Positions 30,389-34,525 of a stretch of 34,525 bases of DNA are shown here, one piece after another. Every line of letters starts with the position of its first letter. The first letter of the stretch is position 1. Made by a program: the position numbers and the translations under genes. Under the pieces are notes generated by a model that searched no databases, was not told where the DNA came from, and saw only the letters and a list, made by a program, of their open reading frames with translations. The DNA is taken from positions 1 to 34,525 of the forward strand of contig CAIVGN010000200.1 of assembly GCA_903905455.1 (NCBI GenBank), in the 5' to 3' direction. Source of the stretch: an uncultured Archangium sp. GTDB taxonomy: Bacteria; Myxococcota; Myxococcia; Myxococcales; Myxococcaceae.

Positions 30389-32773
30389 TCACGCGTCTTC
30401 GGAGCCGGGCCCGGACAAGCCCGCGTTGACCCAACCCGGGAGCTCGACCCGGAAGGTGGACCCCCGCCCGAGCTGACTGGTGGCGCTCAAGCGGCCCCCG
30501 TGCGCGGAGACGATGGCGTGCGACAGCGTGAGCCCCAGGCCCATGGCCCCACCGACGTCCTCGGTGGTGAAGAAGGGGTCGAAGATGTGTTCGAGCGTCT
30601 CGGGGGCAAGCCCCACGCCGTCGTCCGTCACCTCGATGACCGCGACGTTGTCCGCGGCTTCGCGGATCGAGACGAGCACCTGGCCCGGCCGCCCCGGGGG
30701 GATCGCCCGGGTGGCGTTGGCGAGGAACTGCGTGAGGAGTTGGACCAGCTGGTCCTCGCTGCCGGCGACGATGGGCGCGGCGTAGGACTGGAGCCGGAAA
30801 GTAACCCCGGCCGGCCGGGACGCTTCAGCCACCGCCAACGCGCGACCGGCGGCGATGTCGAGATAGACGGGCTGGGCACCTGCCGGGGGCAAGCGAAACC
30901 GGTGCAGGTCCTGCACCAGTCTGGCGATGCGCTGGCCTGCGTCGCGGGCGTCGGCGAGGGTGAGGAGCACCTCCTGAAGTTGGGCGACCAAGATGGCAGG
31001 GTCGACGCGCGCGCCAGACCCGGCCTGGTCGATGAGCGCCTCGACCTCCAGGAGCGCCATCGCCTGGTCGGAGATCACTGAGGCCAAGGGATTGTTGAGG
31101 TGGTGCGCGAGGCCGGACACCAGCCGGCCAAGCGCCGTGAGCCGGGACGCCACCGCCGCCTGTCGCCGCTGAGCATTCAGGTTGGTGACGTCGACCATCA
31201 CCCCGAGGTACCCCACCACGCCGCCGTCGGGGTTGCGGAGCGCGACGCCGTAGCACTGCACGTGGACCACCGCGTGATCCTCGCGGAGCACCTGGTACTC
31301 GGCCGCGAAGTGCCTGCCGCACGACACGGCCTGGTTCCACTCGGAGACCACGCGCGCGCGGTCGCGGGGGTGCACGGTCGCTTCCCAGCCCTCGTCGCGC
31401 AACTGCGCGGCCGTGCGTCCACTCGCCGCCTCCACGCTGGCGTTGGCGAAGTCGAGCTTGCCGCCCGGGTCTGTCTGGAAGATGCCGACGGGGGCCAATT
31501 CGGCCAGCGTGCGAAGGCCGGAGAAACGGTCCTCGAAGTCGGAGGCCTTCACGGCGCCGGCGTCGCACTGCATCGAGCAACCGATGACCTTGAGGGGCGC
31601 GCGCCCCTCGCCGTAGTGAACCGCCGCCCGGACCCCGAGGCGTCGCAGGCCCTTGTCCGCTGCGGGGACGTGGCACTCGAAGGCGATCTGGCCGACCTCG
31701 AGGCCGCGGGCGATGGCGCCCTTCACCTTTTCGCGTTCGCTGGGGAGCACCTGCGCGAGCATCTGGTCGAGGGACCAATCGAACTCGGGTCCCTCTGCGC
31801 CGAAGAGCTGGCCATGCCGTCGGTTGCGCCATGCGCGACCCGTGCGCACGTCGAGTTCGAAGACCCCGAGGCCCGCTGCCTCGGTGGCGACCGCCAGCTT
31901 CCGTTCGCGGCTGGCGAGGGCGTCCTCGGCGAGCTTTGCCTCGTGCACGTCGGTCAGCGTTCCGCAGAAGCGCATGGGGACGCCGCGGGCATCGTGCTCG
32001 ATGATCTTCCCGCGGCTGTGCACCCAGCGCGGCGCGCCATCGGGGCGCACCACGAGGAACTGGAGGTCAATCGTGGTCGTGGCGCCCGTGCGGAGGGCCC
32101 CGAAGGCGGCCTGCACCGCGGGCAACGAGTGGGGGTGGGTCCTGGCCATCCACTTCGTGGGGGCGATCTCGTCGACCGCGGGATCTCCCAGGATCTCGTT
32201 GAAGCGCGCGCTGTAGAAGGTGAGGCCCGTCGAGAGGTCGGCGTCCCAGAAACCATCGGTGCTGGCTTCGATCACCACCCGCAGCCGCGCATCACTCGCG
32301 CGCAGGGCCTCGAGGCGGTCGCTCAGCCGCTGCGATTCCTGGGCTCGCCGGTCTTCGGTGACGTCGATGACCATGCCGAGGAAACGCTCGACCCGGCCGT
32401 CGGGGCCACGCCGCGGGCCGCCGCGCGACATCAACCAGCGCGTCCCGCCGTCGCGCATCGCGACCCGCCATTCGAGCTGGAGCGGGCTCCCGGACCGGAC
32501 GGCGAGCTCCACGGCGTCGCTGCAGCGCTGGCGATCGTCGGGGTGCACGCTCGACAGCCACGCCGCGTACGAGGGGATGCAGCTCCCGGGCACGAGGTCG
32601 TAGAGCGACCACAGCCGCGGCGACCACGAGTTCTCGTCGGTGGTGAGGTTCCATTCCCAGACGCCCGCCTCGGCAGCGTCGAGCGCGGCCCCCAGGCCCG
32701 AACCACCGACCTGGCGAAGGGAGACATCCAGCAGGAGGCTCAGCAGGGTGTCCCGCTGGGTCAGCATGTTCAT
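30389..32773 (-). CDS. Orphan multi-PAS sensor histidine kinase
   Basis: From ATG 32773 it is about 794 residues (a frame start 12 codons further up is possible). Four PAS/PAC units occupy roughly residues 25-140, 160-280, 290-405 and 420-540 (e.g. WSLYDLV..SVHPDDRQR, NEILGD, LGMVIDVTEDR, YLGVMVDVTNL). The HisKA phosphoacceptor is in SGLAHHLNNPLASV, and the HATPase is complete: FLANATRAI (N box), DDGVGLAPE (G1), DPFFTTEDVGGAMGLGLT (F and G2). There are no membrane helices, so it is cytoplasmic. No response regulator is adjacent, as is common for myxobacterial orphan kinases. The signal is unknown; PAS_3-type units suggest small ligands or redox. Neither start has a good Shine-Dalgarno site. 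Confidence 0.88.
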   Translation of the reverse strand: MNMLTQRDTLLSLLLDVSLRQVGGSGLGAALDAAEAGVWEWNLTTDENSWSPRLWSLYDLVPGSCIPSYAAWLSSVHPDDRQRCSDAVELAVRSGSPLQLEWRVAMRDGGTRWLMSRGGPRRGPDGRVERFLGMVIDVTEDRRAQESQRLSDRLEALRASDARLRVVIEASTDGFWDADLSTGLTFYSARFNEILGDPAVDEIAPTKWMARTHPHSLPAVQAAFGALRTGATTTIDLQFLVVRPDGAPRWVHSRGKIIEHDARGVPMRFCGTLTDVHEAKLAEDALASRERKLAVATEAAGLGVFELDVRTGRAWRNRRHGQLFGAEGPEFDWSLDQMLAQVLPSEREKVKGAIARGLEVGQIAFECHVPAADKGLRRLGVRAAVHYGEGRAPLKVIGCSMQCDAGAVKASDFEDRFSGLRTLAELAPVGIFQTDPGGKLDFANASVEAASGRTAAQLRDEGWEATVHPRDRARVVSEWNQAVSCGRHFAAEYQVLREDHAVVHVQCYGVALRNPDGGVVGYLGVMVDVTNLNAQRRQAAVASRLTALGRLVSGLAHHLNNPLASVISDQAMALLEVEALIDQAGSGARVDPAILVAQLQEVLLTLADARDAGQRIARLVQDLHRFRLPPAGAQPVYLDIAAGRALAVAEASRPAGVTFRLQSYAAPIVAGSEDQLVQLLTQFLANATRAIPPGRPGQVLVSIREAADNVAVIEVTDDGVGLAPETLEHIFDPFFTTEDVGGAMGLGLTLSHAIVSAHGGRLSATSQLGRGSTFRVELPGWVNAGLSGPGSEDA

Positions 32774-32829
32774 TGGGGAACTAAGCCAGACATGCGTTCG
32801 GAGAATCAATACCCGGCCCCGCGCCCCCC

Positions 32830-32857
32830 AGCTTTCAACTGTCAGCTTTCGACTGTC
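32830..32857. repeat. 14-bp direct tandem repeat
   Basis: Two adjacent copies of AGCTTTC(A/G)ACTGTC, differing at one base, lie between the kinase gene and the TonB-receptor stop. Probably slippage or an operator; nothing else supports a function. Confidence 0.7.
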
Positions 32858-32881
32858 TCCCGTGCCGGACGGCGCCCGGCG

Positions 32882-34525
32882 TCAGTACTCGACGCGCATG
32901 CCCAGGAAGGGCCGGATGGGCAGGTGGGTAAATCGGCCCCGGTTGGGCTGCACCCCATTGGCCAGGTCGCCCTCGCCGTACACCCAGCTGAAGACGTTCA
33001 TCGTGTTCGTGAGGTTGAGCAGCTCCAGGTACACCGCGCACTGCAGCGGGCCCCACTGGAAGCGACGTTCCCCGCGCGCGCCGAGCTCGAAGAAGAACGG
33101 GTACCGGGCGCCCGAGGTCTGGCCGTACTGGGGCAGCCAGAAGCTGTTGGTGGCGTCGGGCACGAAGCCCTCGATGGGGGTGTAGGGGCGGCCGGTGCGG
33201 AAGTTGGCGCGGGCGGTGACGATCCACTTCGAGTTGGGGGACCACTGCACGCCGGCGCCGACGCTGAACTGCTGCTCCCACTGCACGGGGTAGGTCATGC
33301 GGCCGAGCGCCAGCGGGTTGGTGCGATCGGCCTTCAGCGCGCCGACGCCGAGGTTGTACGAGAACTGCCGGGTGCGCCCAAAGAGCATGGCGTCGACGCC
33401 GTAGGCGAGGCCGGTGCCACCGTTGGTGTACGCGGACAGGCCGTCGGCCACGCGCGCGTCGACCCCGGCCCGGGTGTCGGGGTTCACCACGAGGTTGCTC
33501 AGCCACTTGCTCCAGCCCTCGATGCGCACCAGGGCCTCGAAGGGCAGCGGTTGCTCGAGGCCGACGATGAGCGACGCGGTGCGCTCGGGCTGCAGGGCCG
33601 GGTTGCCGTAGGTGGGGTCGAGGGCCAGCGCCGCCTGCACCGGCTGGAGCACGTAGCCGCCTGAGAGCTTGAGCACGGTGAGCGTGGGCAAGGTGACCGA
33701 CGCCGCGAGCCTCGCCGAGCCGCTGAACTGGCCGTTGGTGGCGTCGACCTGGGCGCGCCCGCCGCCTTCGAGGGCGAACGCATCCACCGGCCGGAAGGTG
33801 TGCTCCGCGTAGGCCGAGATGAGGTTGCGGGTCAGCGAGGGTTGAATGCCGAGCGCGGGGCGGTGCTGGTCGACGATGGGCTCGCGGGCCCAGGGCGCCA
33901 CGCCGCGCGAGTCGGCCACGGTGCCGGTGAGGTTGATCTGCCGCCACGCGTACTGCACGCCGGCGGAGAAGCGGTGTTGCGGAGAGAAGACCCACTTCAG
34001 GTCGGCGCGCCCCACCACGTCGTGGCGCAGGGCCGCGGTGGCGAGGTCGATGGTGCCCTGCACGTCGAAGGCGTTCTGGTCTCGCAGGTAGGCCGCGGTG
34101 AAGCTCAGCTCGCTGTCGCCGGGGAGATCCACCTCGTGGCGCAGGCTGACGATCTGCGCGGTGTTGGCCAGCTTCAGGTCGCCGGCGAAGTTGATGAGCA
34201 CCTCCTCGCCCGGCTTGACCACGAAGTTGAAGCCATCCGAGGCGTGGGTGAAGGTGGCCATGGTGAGGTGCCGCCCGCGCCGGAAGGTGACGCGCGCGAA
34301 GGCCTCGGTGATGTCCGGGGCCACCACGTTCTGGCCGAAGAGCTTGAAGGCCTTGAGCACCGCGAAGTACGCCTCGGTGTAGCTGCGCCGGAAGCTGACC
34401 ACGGCGGACAGGCCCTCGAGGCCCAGGGGCACGTCGACGCGGGCCTTGGCGGTGAGCGCCGAGACGTCGACGATCACCTTCACCTTCCTGGTGTCGCCGC
34501 GCACGTAGCGCACGTCGAGCACGCC
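32882..34525 (-). CDS. TonB-dependent outer membrane receptor, 5' end outside window
   Basis: The visible 548 codons are the C-terminal part of a 22-stranded TonB-dependent barrel. Repeated amphipathic beta-strands with aromatic girdles (GVQYAWRQINLTG, YNLGVGALKADR, WIVTARANFRTGRPYTPI) and LNLTNTMNVF, the conserved Asn-rich LxNLxN barrel motif, end in GMRVEY with a terminal aromatic residue, the BAM signal. The plug and TonB box would lie beyond 34525. Known family role: energised uptake of siderophores, vitamins or other ligands; no specificity is readable. No iron or B12 regulatory site is in view because the 5' end is missing. Confidence 0.85.
   Translation of the reverse strand, partial: GVLDVRYVRGDTRKVKVIVDVSALTAKARVDVPLGLEGLSAVVSFRRSYTEAYFAVLKAFKLFGQNVVAPDITEAFARVTFRRGRHLTMATFTHASDGFNFVVKPGEEVLINFAGDLKLANTAQIVSLRHEVDLPGDSELSFTAAYLRDQNAFDVQGTIDLATAALRHDVVGRADLKWVFSPQHRFSAGVQYAWRQINLTGTVADSRGVAPWAREPIVDQHRPALGIQPSLTRNLISAYAEHTFRPVDAFALEGGGRAQVDATNGQFSGSARLAASVTLPTLTVLKLSGGYVLQPVQAALALDPTYGNPALQPERTASLIVGLEQPLPFEALVRIEGWSKWLSNLVVNPDTRAGVDARVADGLSAYTNGGTGLAYGVDAMLFGRTRQFSYNLGVGALKADRTNPLALGRMTYPVQWEQQFSVGAGVQWSPNSKWIVTARANFRTGRPYTPIEGFVPDATNSFWLPQYGQTSGARYPFFFELGARGERRFQWGPLQCAVYLELLNLTNTMNVFSWVYGEGDLANGVQPNRGRFTHLPIRPFLGMRVEY

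Noticed and set aside
31100-33664. Plus-strand open frame of about 850 codons across the kinase and receptor genes
   Set aside because: It spans two unrelated minus-strand genes and the gap between them, and has no family-like motif.

Overview
The window is about 70% GC and almost fully packed with genes. Several features point to a myxobacterium (Myxococcota): long secreted lipoproteins with Asp-Ala-Gly linkers, Cys-rich repeats and lectin-like domains; multi-PAS orphan sensor kinases; and frequent GTG starts with ATGA/GTGA stop-start overlaps. No rRNA, tRNA or CRISPR array was seen, so the genus is left open.

Layout. (1) 1-1752: 3' part of a HelD-like helicase. (2) 1757-5756: a scrambled non-genic island. 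It holds a 43-bp tandem repeat array, a complete IS3-family element, a frameshifted partial copy of a gene whose intact version lies 1.9 kb away, a second patch of array-like sequence, a group II-type reverse transcriptase remnant, and a 358-bp MITE-like inverted-repeat element. (3) 5757-7449: a protein with a histone-H1-like Lys/Ala/Pro tail, divergent from a glutathione S-transferase. (4) 7836-17208 (minus): a tightly coupled four-gene operon for large exported proteins: a multidomain lipoprotein with a degenerate papain-like domain, a lipoprotein with two lectin-like domains, a membrane-anchored protein whose layout resembles the N-terminal module of vitellogenin-type lipid transfer proteins, and a small lipoprotein. 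(5) 17318-18145: an OmpA-family ORF without a usable start or signal peptide. (6) 18160-27111 (minus): an eleven-gene aryl-polyene (APE)-type lipid/pigment operon. (7) 27273-30219: an Ala/Lys-rich protein, a trigger-factor-like protein without a ribosome-binding domain, and a Bacillus-type protein-glutamine gamma-glutamyltransferase (Tgl). (8) 30389-34525: an orphan PAS histidine kinase and the C-terminal part of a TonB-dependent receptor.

How the genes fit together. The APE-type operon supplies carrier proteins, acyl activation, dehydration, acyl transfer, glycosyl transfer, thioesterase, LolA-like carriage and an MMPL exporter, in an order close to that of known APE loci. It lacks the catalytic ketosynthases, ketoreductase, second dehydratase and DUF3261-type lipoprotein that normally follow the exporter. 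The operon stops exactly where the neighbouring ompA ORF has lost its 5' end, so I infer a deletion junction near 18.15 kb. The four-gene surface operon is the best candidate for an undescribed system: exported lectin-like and lipid-transfer-like proteins made from one transcript with a near-leaderless promoter.
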